Assembly: GCA_905182985.1 (NCBI GenBank)
Contig: CAJJDN010000024.1
Span: 185,465 to 249,464 of the forward strand
Length of the DNA: 64,000 nt
Source: Paramecium sonneborni
Lineage: Eukaryota; Ciliophora; Oligohymenophorea; Peniculida; Parameciidae
Direction of reading: 5' to 3'
Positions within the stretch are counted from its first letter, which is position 1. Every line of letters starts with the position of its first letter. A model generated the notes under the pieces. The model ran no database searches. It saw only the letters and a list, made by a program, of their open reading frames with translations, and was not told the origin of the DNA. Shown here piece after piece: positions 1 to 12,326 of the stretch. The position numbers and the translations under genes were made by a program.

Positions 1-2
1 CT

Positions 3-3000
3 TTCATGAAGAAAAAAAAAATTTTTGAGAAGGTAGGAGATTTGGTTGATAAACATTAAAATGAATTCTTGAATCCTGCAGAATTCTAAGAAATTTAATG
101 TATTTACGAAGATTTTAATATTGGCGATTTGGCGATAGTATTTCCAAATCCTGATTATGAAGGTTATACTTAAAAGGCTGTAACATTTAATGAAGCAGCA
201 ACTATTTTTGATGAGATTTTAACTGTAATGACTGAGGAAGTGACAAAAAATTAATTAAAAAAAGAAAGAGATTCATTTCTTTTAACTTTTTTAACACTTG
301 ACGATTTAATTGATTAATAAAATGAGGGTTAAAATAAAAAAAGAAAGAAATTAAAAGATTAAAATAAAAAGAGAAGGTCAAATTAAAATCAAAATAATTC
401 TAATTAAGTTTTAATAAAATCAAAGGATGAAAAACCAATAAAAATAGAAAGAAATTCATATGAAAAATATTTGGATTTTATGAGGATTTATCATAAATAG
501 ATAGAAGAAGAGTTAATGAATAAAAATGAAGGATTAGATTTAAAAAATGAAAAAGGATTTCTAGATGAAATAGGTATATAATAAGGTTAATAAAATTCAT
601 CTTAAAAGTTAATAGATCCAATAAAAGAGTTAATGAAGGTAGATATTAATGATGATAAATAATTTAAGAAATTAAAGAAAAAATGGTCATAAGGTGGATA
701 TTTAGTAAAAAAGATGTGTGAAGATGGAGTTGATTATGATTGGATATCAAACAATGGATCTCCTAAAGATATGATGACTTTGATTAGATTTACAATATTA
801 GAGAAATTAACAAGAAATGGTTATTTACATTGTCGTTAATTTGTATCTGGAACTGGTGAACATATATATATAGTGATTAAATCAACTAAAGAAGTAATTT
901 AAAGACAGGCCTAGAACATGAAGGTAACAAAACAAATAGAAATGGGTTTTGCTGATTTGTTTTCTTTAGAACCTGTTGATGCAAATTTTAGACCTTTGCG
1001 TTTGAAGAATTATATAAAATAAATTGTGGGTTAAAATTATGTTGATTTGAAAGAAGCTATGGATTAGATTAAATAAAGTGATAAATTACAATTTACAACA
1101 TTCAAAGAAATCGATGAATATTGTGAAAAGAATTACCGATAAGAAATAAAATAACTTAATGATATTGAATTAAGAGCTTTTGTAATAAATAAAGCAGAAG
1201 AGGTAGAAGAATACTTTAAGACTGTAACAAAACAATTAAATATAGACTAATAGCATGAGAAAGTTGAATTGAATTCTGATTATTCAATAACTGAGGAGGA
1301 ATGGTAAGTGTATTACATATATTTGGATTTGTTATCTCATTTATTATATTTATTGCAATTAAAATATTAGGAAGCACTTTAAGAGGGTCATTTTTAATTT
1401 AGAGATAATTTACCATTTTTATATAGATTAGTTTTTGGAAAAGCATTAAGAAAAGCTAATGAGATTTGGTATTCAAACCATAAGAACTGTTGGTCAGATT
1501 TATTAGATCAAAAAAAAATATTAAGAAATATATGGGATATGCTTGGTATGGAACCAGCAGCACCATATACTTAATATTTTTAATTATAAAATGATTTTGG
1601 TAAATAAATGTGGAGAAAGTATGAAATAAATGAATTAAAAGATAGGTCAGAATTTAATAATATGGAAAAAATTAAAATTACACATGCTATTATTCTAAAG
1701 TAAGTTAATATGTCTAAATTGTTATAATCTCTAATTGCAGTTGGATATTTCCCAATACATGATACATATGCATTATTTGGAGAAGAGAAAAAAGATAAAT
1801 TTATGAAGAAATTAATTGAATAGGAGTTTATTATGGAGAAGACATTTGATGGTAGTAGAAAATGTTTATTAGATTTTTATAAGAATTTATAATCTTATGC
1901 TGAATCTACAGATTTTGACTTTTAAAGCGTTAAATAAGATTTAAGAATCAATTTTAAATGTCCATGGTATATTCCAGTTCAACATCTTCGAGATTATTTT
2001 GGTGAGAAAATAGCACTTTATTTTGCATTTCTGGGATTTTATACATAATCATTATGGTATATAGGGTTATTTGGTATTATATGTTAAGCACTATTATCTG
2101 AATCAACAGGTTATTATAAAAAACCAATAGTAATTCTATTCTCATTAACAATAGTTATTTGGAGTTCATTTTTTATTGTATATTGGAGAAGAAAATAATT
2201 TTTATTTAGTGTTTAATTTGGATAACTTAATTTTGAAACTGGAGAAGCATTACGACCTGCTTTTTAAGGAGACTTTTTAAGATCTATTACTGATGATGAT
2301 TTAAATGAATAATTCTATCCTCCTATTAAAAGAAGAATAACATAATTATTTGGATTAGGTGTAAGTTTTTTAATTATTGCATGTGTTATTGGATGTGTGT
2401 TAGGAATATTCTTTTTTAAAAATTATATGATAGAAACTGGAGCAGATGCTTTTTTCTCTTAATAATTACCTGGATTATTAAATTCAATACTTATAGCAAT
2501 TTTTAATTTTATTTATCAAAATCTAGTTATGATTTTTAATTCATTAGAAAATCATAAAATTTTGTCATCATATGAAAATTCTTTAGTAGCAAAAGTTTTT
2601 ATATTTAGATTTGTAAATACGTAATAATTTAAATTATAATCTAGTTTTAATTCATTCTTCATCATATCCTTCTTAAGCAATTACTTTATTTCTTTGGAGT
2701 TATGCAAAGTCAATGATTAAACATACGATTGTTTTCAAATATTATCTTTATAATTAAGCACCATATTTATTTCCAACTTTTCTGGTTTAATAACAGCTGT
2801 TTTAGTACCTTATATATAAGAAAAGTTGATGAAGAAAATGAAAGCAATAGATGAAATACCTGTTCCACATACTTTCAATGATATTGATCCTTTTATTGAA
2901 AGCTAATTTGATTTATAACCTTATTAAACAAATGAAGAAGTTGATGGAAGTGTTAAAGATTATATGGAATTAATTATCTAATTTAGTTTTCTTGTTGTAT

Positions 3001-3534
3001 TTGGACTATCATATCCTGCTTGCTTTATCCTAGGATTTGCATAAAATGTTGGCAAGATCTAAGTAGATAAAATTAATTTTGTAAGTTTATCAAGAAGACC
3101 ATTTCCTTAAGGAGCCGCAAGCATAGGTAATTGGTTAATTATTTTGGATATAATTACCTTCTTTGGGATTCTTTCTAATGCTGGTTTAATTGTCTATACT
3201 TCAAATTCTATTGAAGAAAATTAAATAGAATATTTCGCATTTATTTTAATCATCTTTTTTGCTTTGAATTTCATTATCAAAATTTTAATATCTCCAGAAT
3301 CTGAATCAGCTAATTTATTACTTTAAAGACATTAATATATTATTGATAAGAAAATTAAAGTAATAAATTTTAATATATCTTTAGGGTTTTTCATCTAGTC
3401 AAAAAACTAATGTTGATAGATCAAAATTAAATGTTCAAATAAATAGAGTAGGATATCATTTGTGTAATTCTGGTGTTATCAATAATGAATTTCTCAAAAC
3501 AATTAAAGGGGAAAAATAAAATGCAGATGCTTGA
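3..3534 (+). CDS. Anoctamin (TMEM16) family membrane protein, 5' end possibly cut
   Basis: Anoctamins are multi-pass Ca2+-activated chloride channels or phospholipid scramblases. The frame is open from base 3 with its first ATG at base 6, so the true start may lie outside the window. A long charged N-terminal region is followed by the family hallmark [17 protein letters not shown] (near 1995-2045), several membrane segments, and the late motif [15 protein letters not shown] near 3090-3140, which matches the family's RPFPQG.ADIG signature. A 25-nt intron at 3360-3384 (GTAATA..TTTAG) moves the C-terminus past an early TGA at 3414 to 3532-3534. The spliced length is about 1168 codons, longer than the usual 900-1000, mainly because of the N-terminus. 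The family is secure; channel versus scramblase cannot be told. Confidence 0.88.
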
Positions 3535-3595
3535 AATTATTTTTTAATTAATTATATATTATTTGATAATTTGTGTTAAGAAATTTAAAGTAATA

Positions 3596-4321
3596 ATGTT
3601 TAAATGCTCTCGAAAGTATTTACTAATTGAAGAAAACAAAGATTGGCAAAATAATAATTGATTGATGCAGCTAATAAAATCAAACAAAAAGCATATAAAA
3701 AAAGATTAAAGCTCACATAAATCCATTACAAAGACTTAATTATTTTGTAGGATAAGAATTGCAAAGAAAGGAAAAATTTTGTTAATAAAAAATTGAAATA
3801 AAACAAGCTTATTTGAACCTATTTTTTTAGATTAAAACAACCAAAAAAAAAGAAATTTCATTAATATTAGCTGTTCAATAAAAATAGCTTCTTCTCTACT
3901 TTCCTTAGAAAAATTAAATTATTATTAATAATAAATAGATTATTAACATAAAAAAATAGCCATCCTATATGAAATAGAGTTTATAAATAATATACAATAA
4001 TTAAATAATAAATATATTAAAACAAGACTTTAAAATTATTAAAAAGAATTAGGAATAAAAAACAATAAATCAGATTTTATTGAGTTATAAGATTAGAAAG
4101 GAAATTCATATTGGCAAAATCTTAAGACTTTGAAAAAATACAATGTTAACCCTTTAGATTAAGTAATTTATAATAATTTTACCAAAGTCGAAGGTATATA
4201 TGTTTTTAGTATAAAGAGCAAATTTTTATTTAGAAGAAAAGAAAGAGTAGTTAATTAATCTTCTTTAATATATAGAGCAGAAAAAATTCCATTTACAAAA
4301 TTGCAGGAGTTATAAAAATGA
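3596..4321 (+). CDS. Hypothetical basic protein, exon structure unresolved
   Basis: No family recognised. A start ATG at 3596 followed by a possible 17-nt intron (3616-3632) opens a frame with a Lys-rich helical stretch AANKIKQKAYKKRLKL that faintly recalls an IQ motif. A possible second intron is 3747-3766. The last part reads cleanly in one frame from about 3840 to the TGA at 4319-4321 and is rich in Lys, Gln and Asn, including NPLDQVIYNNFTKVEG. The junction between the middle and the last part (about 3800-3900) could not be resolved with a standard short intron, so either the model is incomplete or the gene is damaged. It lies between the anoctamin and the next coiled-coil gene on the same strand. 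Confidence 0.4.
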
Positions 4322-4494
4322 AAAGTATTAATATAAGGAGATTAATTTGACTTTTGATTTAATTCATAATTTTTCTAAATATGCTTAAATAATTAAAATT
4401 GAGATTATAAAATCTTATTTTTAACATTAAATATTTCTAGAAGTCTGTATAAGTATTTAGAACAATAATATTTATTTAATTAATATTTATAAAG

Positions 4495-5296
4495 ATGGAT
4501 AAAATTATTTTGCAAGGGGAAATCAATTCATTAAAGTTAGAAAACATGAAACTAAAATTATAAATTAAAACTTTATTAGAAGCAAGGAAAGCTGCTATAG
4601 GAGGTAGTAATGAATAAGTAATAAATTACGAGGAAAAAATATTACAACTTGAGACAACAATAAATGAATTAACTAATAAATGTGATGATCTTATTTATAA
4701 GAATGAAGTGCTTTAAGACGATATATAATATGAGAGGTATTATATTAATATAATAATATAAAAGATAAAAATTTTAAAATCTTAAATAATTTAATAAGAG
4801 AGATTTCAATGCACCAAATTTTTAAGAATAGATTAATAATTTGAAAAAGAAATTAGAATTAGATTTTAAAAATTCAAATTAACATACAGAAGAATTAATC
4901 AAGATAATTTGCGATTAATATGAAACAATAGTTAAATTGGATTTAGATAAATAAAAACTATTAACTAAATTAAAGATTTAAACAAATTCAGGAATAATTA
5001 TTGAAGATGATGATTCCTCTTCTAATGTTGATGAAATAAAATAAAATGGTGAATAATTAAAAGGATAAATAAAAAATTTAGAGTAATAACTTCATGAAAA
5101 ATAATAGTAATTCGATTAATTGAATTAAAAATACCAACTACTATTAAATTAATTTTAATAATAGTAACAAATTTTATAAACAAACCAATCAAAACCATCA
5201 ATATTTGACACTCTGCAAAAATCTATTATTTAAACTTAACAAAGTTATGATTTACATCAAAGTCATTTTAGTAAATCAATTATACAATCCAAATGA
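4495..5296 (+). CDS. Coiled-coil protein
   Basis: A 257-residue protein of unknown function. It starts at ATG 4495, has one 28-nt intron at 4737-4764 (GTATTA..AAAAG), and ends at TGA 5294-5296. Removing the intron gives exactly 258 codons. The first 80 residues and the middle show heptad-like Leu/Ile with many Gln, Lys and Glu (for example ENMKLKLQIKTLLEARKAA), as in a coiled coil. A short acidic-Ser patch (EDDDSSSNVDE) follows. The tail is Gln/Ser-rich with the repeated phrase KSIIQT/KSIIQS. Many Gln are TAA or TAG, so the ciliate code is required. It may be a cytoskeletal or basal-body component, but nothing in the sequence proves this. Confidence 0.7.
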
Positions 5297-5654
5297 ATGT
5301 ATATTTTCTAAAAATTATAAAGTGATAATTATAATAAAAATATTCTAATTAATTTTTGAATGTTATATTTAAAAATGTTGATTAACAAAGAATGTTATGA
5401 TAGCTTAATTATAATATTAATATAGAAAATTGATGGATTGATGAATTTCTTGTTAATTTGCAAATTTATTATTGATTTATTTATAATTGAGAGAGATATA
5501 AAATAAAAGTTTCTAAAGATAATTTAAATTATAATTATAAAAATATTTTGAATATCTTAAAGTATGTAATAGATTTATATGTATAATAATATATGAATTT
5601 TATAAGTCTATGAATATAGTATAAAATATAGATTTGTATAGGAATAATAAAATT
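5297..5654. other. Intergenic, AT-rich
   Basis: Very AT-rich DNA between the convergent ends of the coiled-coil gene (+) and the TLDc-like gene (-). No long ciliate-code frame with a start, no hairpin and no RNA gene was seen. Confidence 0.6.
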
Positions 5655-6677
5655 TCATGGTTTCTTTTCATATCTCTTTAAAATATCATCTACACTTTTT
5701 CTAATGTCATTATTTGAATAGCTTCTAGTTTGTCTTGTTCCAGTTTAATATTTATCAATAATGGATTAAGATGGTCTATTTTATGATGGTCTGGTGAGCT
5801 ACTGTGTATTAGTGGAATTGGTAGGATTTGGGTATGATTTAAGGATTGAACTTTCAGGATTATTAAAGGTTGGAATATTATCAGTTTTGAAATGTGGTGA
5901 TCGAGGACTCTCTTAGCCATCTTAAGTAGTTTGAAGAATGCTAATAGTAGCATTAATATTACAATGGTTGGATATTAATCATAGGTTAAACATAAGGAGG
6001 AGGTGAAATTGGTGGATTCTCAATCATATTTGTTTTTCTTGCTGTTGGAGTAACAGAAGAACTTTTTCTAGTTGGTTAGTTTTCATCCATTAATTTAAAA
6101 GAAACTCTTTTTTTTTAATCTTTTGGACTTAATGTAGATGTTCTATCATCTTCAATTATACTCTTTCTTAATTTTGATTAGAGCTCTTCACATCTCCAAA
6201 TTTCTATTGTTAATAACTAATTTAATTTATTTCTTATACTCTTTATGAATTTAAAAAGTAACTATTTTATGGACCAATCCAAAGTAAAAATCTATTATTC
6301 TTTTAATCATAGTTATAACCAAAACCATTTGGATTGAAATTATTCTTGGATTTTGATCTAAAAATATTAAATGATGGTGCTAATTAAAATGCAATAATAT
6401 TATCAGAATCTTTTCCATCTATTTACCATTATGATTTATTATAAATAGCTAAGGTTAATTTTTTTTTTGTTTATTCATCTTAGAAAGTAGCAACAAATAG
6501 AATTTGTGTTTATTACATAGAAATTAAGATCTCTTAAAAATTAATAGATTGTAATGCTGATTAATATAATAATGTTAATTATCCATGTCTATGTAATTCA
6601 GAAGTAGCTAATCCCATTATAGCTAACCATTCATATTTAAGACTAAAAGAGTCTTTATCTATTTTAGCAACTCTCAT
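5655..6677 (-). CDS. TLDc-like domain protein
   Basis: A protein of about 325 residues read from ATG at 6677 down to TGA at 5657-5655. Introns are 6239-6217 (23 nt) and 5962-5941 (22 nt); removing them leaves 326 codons. Residues about 40-165 follow the order of a TLDc domain: a LTLLYQS start, then ILFVATFQDEQ, then IIAFQLAPSFNIFRS, GFGYNYD, NNRFLLWIG, and finally LLTIEIWRCEE, where the family has a 'F.I..LEVW' end. TLDc proteins are known from oxidative-stress and V-ATPase regulation. The C-terminal 160 residues are low-complexity, Ser/Pro/Asn-rich with PPISPPPYVQP. The assignment rests on the motif pattern, not a search, so it is moderate. Confidence 0.55.
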
Positions 6678-7007
6678 TTAATTGAATGGTTTTTGTAATA
6701 ATCTATATTACAGGTATAAACGAATTAATTTCTACACATGTGGGAAATTGGCTTCAAGAATTGATAAGAATTCATTAATTTTCATTTATTTTTCTTTAAA
6801 CAATGAATTAACTAGAGTTTCCAATACAGAGGCATCAATTTATTACTTTCGAATACAAAATGTTAAAAAGATAGACGTTATTAACTTTAAAATTAGATTT
6901 AGTTTTAAATACCCCAATAAATTGAAATGCTTATTAAGCTGTGATAATTTGTAACTAAGAATCGTAATTTTCCATACATATTTACAAACAAATAGGAGTG
7001 ATATCTT

Positions 7008-7637
7008 ATGTACTAAGTATGCCTTAAACTAGAAATTAATCGAATATTAAATTACTTATATTAATGCACCCTTCTAAAGGTAAGGGATTTATTTTTAATT
7101 AATATTAACAATACTCAAAGACTTATTAACCAAAAAGAGGATTGTCTTGAAATATCCTTTCAAAACATTATTAATCTAAAGTTGTTGATTGATTGCCTTC
7201 TTGTGAGTGTTTTAATACATCACATAACAAAAACACTTCTTTTTTATCAAGTGTATTTGTTGGTTATCTAATTCTTACAGAACAACATGATTAATTCTTT
7301 CCCATTTAATCAATTATTAAACTAAATATAATATAAATATTGTTATTTCTAAAAAGTAGCATAAATATTAACAACATACTGGAATAAGAATCTGCCATTT
7401 AATGCAAAAAATCATTTATCATTAGTGATTGTATCATTTTTAATTTATATTAATCAATTAAAATAAGAATTACATCTTATCAAATAAAGAATTATTAACA
7501 ATAATGAAGAAATTGAAAATATAACTTCAAAAAATTTAGATTCTTTTTTTAAAAGATCTCAGATAAGTATTTCATACTCAATTCATTAGGCTATTAATAC
7601 TTATAAAGATAAAAATTCTAAATAATAACTGAATTGA
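7008..7637 (+). CDS. Hypothetical helical protein
   Basis: An uninterrupted 209-residue frame from ATG 7008 to TGA 7635-7637. It is rich in Leu/Ile with long helices (LLIDCLLVSVLIHHITKTL; NHLSLVIVSFLIYINQL) and ends with a charged tail. The alternating pattern loosely recalls a cyclin fold, but no cyclin box was recognised. An alternative model exists: a 23-nt GT..AG interval at 7010-7032 would join the frame to an upstream open frame from about 6690, adding some 105 residues, but that extension has no ATG. It sits head-to-head with the TLDc-like gene. Confidence 0.5.
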
Positions 7638-7753
7638 AAAAAGAAAAAAATTTAATATATTAATTAATATTGACTGCAACTTAAAAAGAGGGCAGCCTTC
7701 GAAACTAGATTTTCTAATGATTCATTATTTTTATTTAACAAATCATAAAAGTA

Positions 7754-8831
7754 TCATATTTTTATAATTGCTTTCTCCTTAGATTATAAGGCTTTTTCAA
7801 ATTCTTCTAATGAAAACTTATATTTATTACTAATAATTACTATTTAGGTTGGTAAAGTTTTAAAATATCCTTAAATATTATTAAACACTTCATTCATCAT
7901 CAATTTTAATTGAATAATATTTTTAGTTTATAAATTATCTACAAATGAAAATCTAATAAAATATATATATATATTGTAATTACCCAAATATTTTTTTATT
8001 TTAATACATTAAATTAGCACAATAAATTCCCTCTAATGATTTTTTTGAATAATTAGCATAAAGATAAGCTTTTGATCCATTAGGCATTAAATTTAATATT
8101 CTACTTAATAGATCTCCTCCAAGTGAATCAAACAAAACTGTTGTACTAAGTATTTATTATAATTTGAAATGATACTTGTATGAAGAAGACATAAGTTTTA
8201 ATTTATCATCAAAATCATCTTAATTTATATTTAATATAAGTTTAGCTCCTTCATCCTTTAATATTTTTTCTTCTATTTAAGACTTAACAATATTAATGAC
8301 ATTAATTCCTTTAGATTAGCAATATCTCATAAGCATTCTTCCTAAATTAGTTGATGCTCCAGTAGATATTATTCCAGAAGCATTTCCAAGTAATTAATAC
8401 ATCATTATAACAGATAAAGGATTGATATAACTACAACAACCTTCTTAGAATGATATATTTTTAGGTAATTCAGTACAATAATTAACATCTGCAATAGCAT
8501 ATTAACCAAAAGATCCAAATTAATTCTCTGTGTAAAATGCTACTCTATTTCCTTTTAATTACCAACCTAATAATCCTCCACTAAATATTTTGAATATTTC
8601 TAATTACCCTGAAGCTATAACAGTACCTGATCCTTCAAATCCAGGTACTGTACCTACTAATGGTTTTAATCCTATTTTATATCCATTTAGAAATTCTTTA
8701 TCAAATGGATTTATTGGAGCGAACTCTACTTTAATCAATACTTAACCATTTAAAGGTTAAGGAATAGGTATATTTTTTAAATTAATTGATACATTGTCCT
8801 CAATATATAAAGATTTCATCATTCCACTCAT
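7754..8831 (-). CDS. Quinone oxidoreductase-like MDR dehydrogenase
   Basis: Medium-chain dehydrogenase/reductase of the zinc-free quinone oxidoreductase or 2-enoyl reductase type, which reduces quinones or enones with NAD(P)H. It runs from ATG at 8831 to TGA at 7756-7754 with introns 8175-8146 (30 nt) and 7983-7953 (31 nt), giving 338 residues, normal for the family. The N-terminal GroES-like part contains VKVEFAPINPFDKEF, then PLVGTVPGFEGSGTV. The Rossmann part has GNASGIISTGASTNLGRMLM in place of the classical AxxGxxG motif, followed by LFDSLGGDLL. No zinc-binding cysteine pattern is visible. Its 5' two-thirds is copied at 9331-10018 because two contigs were not merged. Confidence 0.85.
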
Positions 8832-9329
8832 TTTATATAATCAAAAACTTAATAATTAAAAAAAGTTTAATTCAATAATAAATTGAACGAGAAATGCCTC
8901 TTGTAGTGACATCAAAATAATTCTTTTTCTTTGGATTATTTTTATCTTTATCTTTTCCAGCCCATTATACAATCATTGGATATTACCCTGGACCAGGAAC
9001 AGGTACTTATTTTGATTTACTTTTTTTTGGATCTTTAAATCTTTCATCTCTTCCAAAATTCTATAATATTTTTTAATATAAACTACATGTTTATCAGATG
9101 ATTTGTCATTCTTTTTATACATTTATTATAGTTTATTAAAAGAGTTAAATTCAACTGGTTCAGGATTGTAGGTTCCAATATCTGGTAAACATGATTTACC
9201 TCTCTTTCTTTCTTATTCTTTATGTTTTGTTATTTAATCAGCTGGTTTAGTTTCATTTATTTTTAATTTTCTTTCTATTCTCTAAATAATATTCAATATA
9301 TATATATTACATGTGGATTATAATTTCCA
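8144..9329. repeat. Contig overlap A, first copy (1186 bp)
   Basis: These 1186 bases recur at 9331-10516, separated only by a single N at 9330. No mismatch was seen along the sections I compared. It is an unmerged end overlap of two contigs: the first copy stops abruptly inside the SHIPPO gene and the second starts abruptly inside the oxidoreductase. Confidence 0.9.
8872..9329 (-). CDS. SHIPPO protein, 3' part (duplicate fragment)
   Basis: The C-terminal part of the SHIPPO gene whose complete copy is 10059-11150, cut by the contig end at 9329. It carries the same two introns (9086-9061 and 9310-9282) and the same TGA at 8874-8872. It should not be counted as a second gene. Confidence 0.85.
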
Positions 9330-9330
9330 N

Positions 9331-10516
9331 TACTAAGTATTTATTATAATTTGAAATGATACTTGTATGAAGAAGACATAAGTTTTAATTTATCATCAAA
9401 ATCATCTTAATTTATATTTAATATAAGTTTAGCTCCTTCATCCTTTAATATTTTTTCTTCTATTTAAGACTTAACAATATTAATGACATTAATTCCTTTA
9501 GATTAGCAATATCTCATAAGCATTCTTCCTAAATTAGTTGATGCTCCAGTAGATATTATTCCAGAAGCATTTCCAAGTAATTAATACATCATTATAACAG
9601 ATAAAGGATTGATATAACTACAACAACCTTCTTAGAATGATATATTTTTAGGTAATTCAGTACAATAATTAACATCTGCAATAGCATATTAACCAAAAGA
9701 TCCAAATTAATTCTCTGTGTAAAATGCTACTCTATTTCCTTTTAATTACCAACCTAATAATCCTCCACTAAATATTTTGAATATTTCTAATTACCCTGAA
9801 GCTATAACAGTACCTGATCCTTCAAATCCAGGTACTGTACCTACTAATGGTTTTAATCCTATTTTATATCCATTTAGAAATTCTTTATCAAATGGATTTA
9901 TTGGAGCGAACTCTACTTTAATCAATACTTAACCATTTAAAGGTTAAGGAATAGGTATATTTTTTAAATTAATTGATACATTGTCCTCAATATATAAAGA
10001 TTTCATCATTCCACTCATTTTATATAATCAAAAACTTAATAATTAAAAAAAGTTTAATTCAATAATAAATTGAACGAGAAATGCCTCTTGTAGTGACATC
10101 AAAATAATTCTTTTTCTTTGGATTATTTTTATCTTTATCTTTTCCAGCCCATTATACAATCATTGGATATTACCCTGGACCAGGAACAGGTACTTATTTT
10201 GATTTACTTTTTTTTGGATCTTTAAATCTTTCATCTCTTCCAAAATTCTATAATATTTTTTAATATAAACTACATGTTTATCAGATGATTTGTCATTCTT
10301 TTTATACATTTATTATAGTTTATTAAAAGAGTTAAATTCAACTGGTTCAGGATTGTAGGTTCCAATATCTGGTAAACATGATTTACCTCTCTTTCTTTCT
10401 TATTCTTTATGTTTTGTTATTTAATCAGCTGGTTTAGTTTCATTTATTTTTAATTTTCTTTCTATTCTCTAAATAATATTCAATATATATATATTACATG
10501 TGGATTATAATTTCCA
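9331..10516. repeat. Contig overlap A, second copy
   Basis: Second copy of 8144-9329 (offset 1187). It contains a truncated duplicate of the oxidoreductase at 9331-10018 on the minus strand, which starts at the contig edge inside an intron, and the 3' half of the complete SHIPPO gene. Confidence 0.9.
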
Positions 10517-11150
10517 GGACCTGGATTAATCACTGCTAAATGTTAAATTTCATTCAAATAAGTTGGTCTTTCAACTGGTCTATGTTATTTATATAACTAT
10601 TTCTTTTACCCTATTTTCTTTTTCTTTTCTTCTTCAACTTTTTTCAAAACTTCTTCAAGTGTTGGTATCACATTATATTTTCCAGCTCCAGGAATTCCTC
10701 TTACTTTTGCTTCTTTGAATATTTAATCAATAAACGTGCATCTATTTAAATATGTAATTCCACATTTATACCTCTTTTATGGAGCACTCTTTACCCTTCC
10801 TTCTTATTTTTCTGAAACCCATGGTTTAACAATATTATATTTATTTGGTGCAGGTAACTTTTCATATAACTTTTTCAAATCTTCTAAATAATGACCTCTT
10901 TTAGTAACATGATTTCTATTCTTTTAACCTTTTTTAAATTACTAAGATAAATTACCTTTCTTTTATGTTAAAAATTTTCTATCTTCCATTTATTTTATAG
11001 GATCAACGTATTTCTTTGGAGCTTCATATCCTTCAATTCCAAAAACTGATGTTTATCTTGTGGCTATTTTAAACATATCCTCCATAGGAAAGTCTATATT
11101 TTATTATTTATTCTACCGAAATTAGGTGCTGCTGATTATGCTCTTTACAT
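10059..11150 (-). CDS. SHIPPO (sperm-tail PG-rich repeat) protein
   Basis: Proteins with SHIPPO repeats bind axonemal or cortical microtubules; a ciliary role is likely here. The model starts at ATG 11150 (MQRAQSAAPNF), splices a 23-nt intron at 11116-11094, two more at 10497-10469 (29 nt) and 10273-10248 (26 nt), and ends at TGA 10061-10059, giving 337 residues. The repeats appear as PAPNKYN, IPGAGKYN, NPGPGNYNP, LPDIGTYNP and VPGPGQYP, each followed by basic sequence, which is the hallmark of the family. Without the first intron the frame could start at the internal Met at 11085. Its neighbour upstream is divergent. Confidence 0.82.
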
Positions 11151-11224
11151 CTTATAATTATATTTATTATCTTATTTTTTAATTACTTATTAATATCAAA
11201 ATAATTGAATTAAGAGAGGTGAAT

Positions 11225-11535
11225 ATGAAAAGTTAAAAAGATGATTTATTTTTTCTCAAATAGAGTAATATTGAAATTAATAGTAAAATATTTTGTAATT
11301 AGGTAATTAGTAATGATAAAAAAGATTAGAACATAATATAAAAGAGAAAGGAATTAAATTAGAAAGTTAATTAATTTAAATTATTAAGAAGGGTATGTTA
11401 TTAATAAGTGATAAAAATATAGATAAAAAGGATACATAGATATTGATATATTTATAAAGAATAAATAATTATTTATTGGATAAAATGAAGAATGAGGGAT
11501 CAATACATTTCTTTAATATAAGAATGATGGTTTGA
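11225..11535 (+). CDS. Small hypothetical protein
   Basis: A 91-residue candidate from ATG 11225 to TGA 11533-11535. A 35-nt intron at 11295-11329 is needed; with it the frame is open and the length is divisible by three. The product is Lys/Ile-rich and helical (KEKGIKLESQLIQIIKKG...). No family recognised. The gene lies in the gap of about 440 bp between the divergent SHIPPO gene and coatomer zeta. Confidence 0.4.
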
Positions 11536-11590
11536 TAAATATATTTGAGTATGTTTATTAATGAAATAAAGTATATAATAAATAAATTGA

Positions 11591-12266
11591 ATGAGTTAAT
11601 TATCTACTTCTCTATCTAAAATATTTGGAATAATATTTGTGAGATCGTAGGATGGGACAAGATTATATTCAAAATACTATCCATAATTGTTTGCAAAGAA
11701 TTTATTAAGAGTACCAGAAGGAGTCTTAACAAATATTGACGTGTAAAAATAATTTGAGCATAATATTTGGGAGAAAGGAAAGAGAGTTGGTGCTCGTTTG
11801 ACTAAAGGAAGTGAAAGTATAATAAATGTATATGATATTAAAGCTGAAATATTTCAATATTGTTAATTCAATATAGTGATGAAAGCATTTAATGAAGTAC
11901 ACTTATTTGTTTTGGGTGATTTTGAAGAGAATGAGATTATATTATCATAAGTGATAAATGGAATCTATGAATCACTTAATCATATAACAAAGGAACATAT
12001 CAATAAAAAAACATTGTTAGAAAACTTTGATCAAGTGATAATAATAATTGATGAAATTTGTGATCAAGGGTAAAACATAATCAAATATAAATAGAATAAT
12101 TATTACTATAGATCCAGCAATTATTATAGCCAGAGCTACAATGAGAGATACTGAGGCTATAAATTTGGATAAACACGAAACAACTGGTTCATCAGGAGGA
12201 GCCTTTTCATCTGTATTTGCTTCTGCTAAGAGAACATTTGCTTAATAATTTATGGGATCTAGTTGA
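11591..12266 (+). CDS. Coatomer subunit zeta (COPI)
   Basis: Small subunit of the COPI coat, which drives retrograde Golgi-to-ER vesicle traffic. The 216-residue product has the longin/adaptin small-chain fold: RSQDGTRLYSKYYPQ near the start, FAKNLLRVPEGVLTNIDVQ, then NEVHLFVLGDFEENEIILSQVINGI, EHINKKTLLENFDQVIIIIDEICDQG and ARATM near the C-terminus, all in the order typical of zeta. One 25-nt intron at 12070-12094 splits the codon after CDQ. Length and order match the family (about 180-210 residues). Confidence 0.92.
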
Positions 12267-12326
12267 ATTATATTAATCATCTATAAAGATAATTAATCTG
12301 CTATTTTTTAATATAATTTATATAAA

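Noticed and set aside
7697..7720. TTCGAAAC sequence suggesting a tRNA T-loop
   Set aside because: No matching acceptor, D-arm or anticodon arm around it on either strand.
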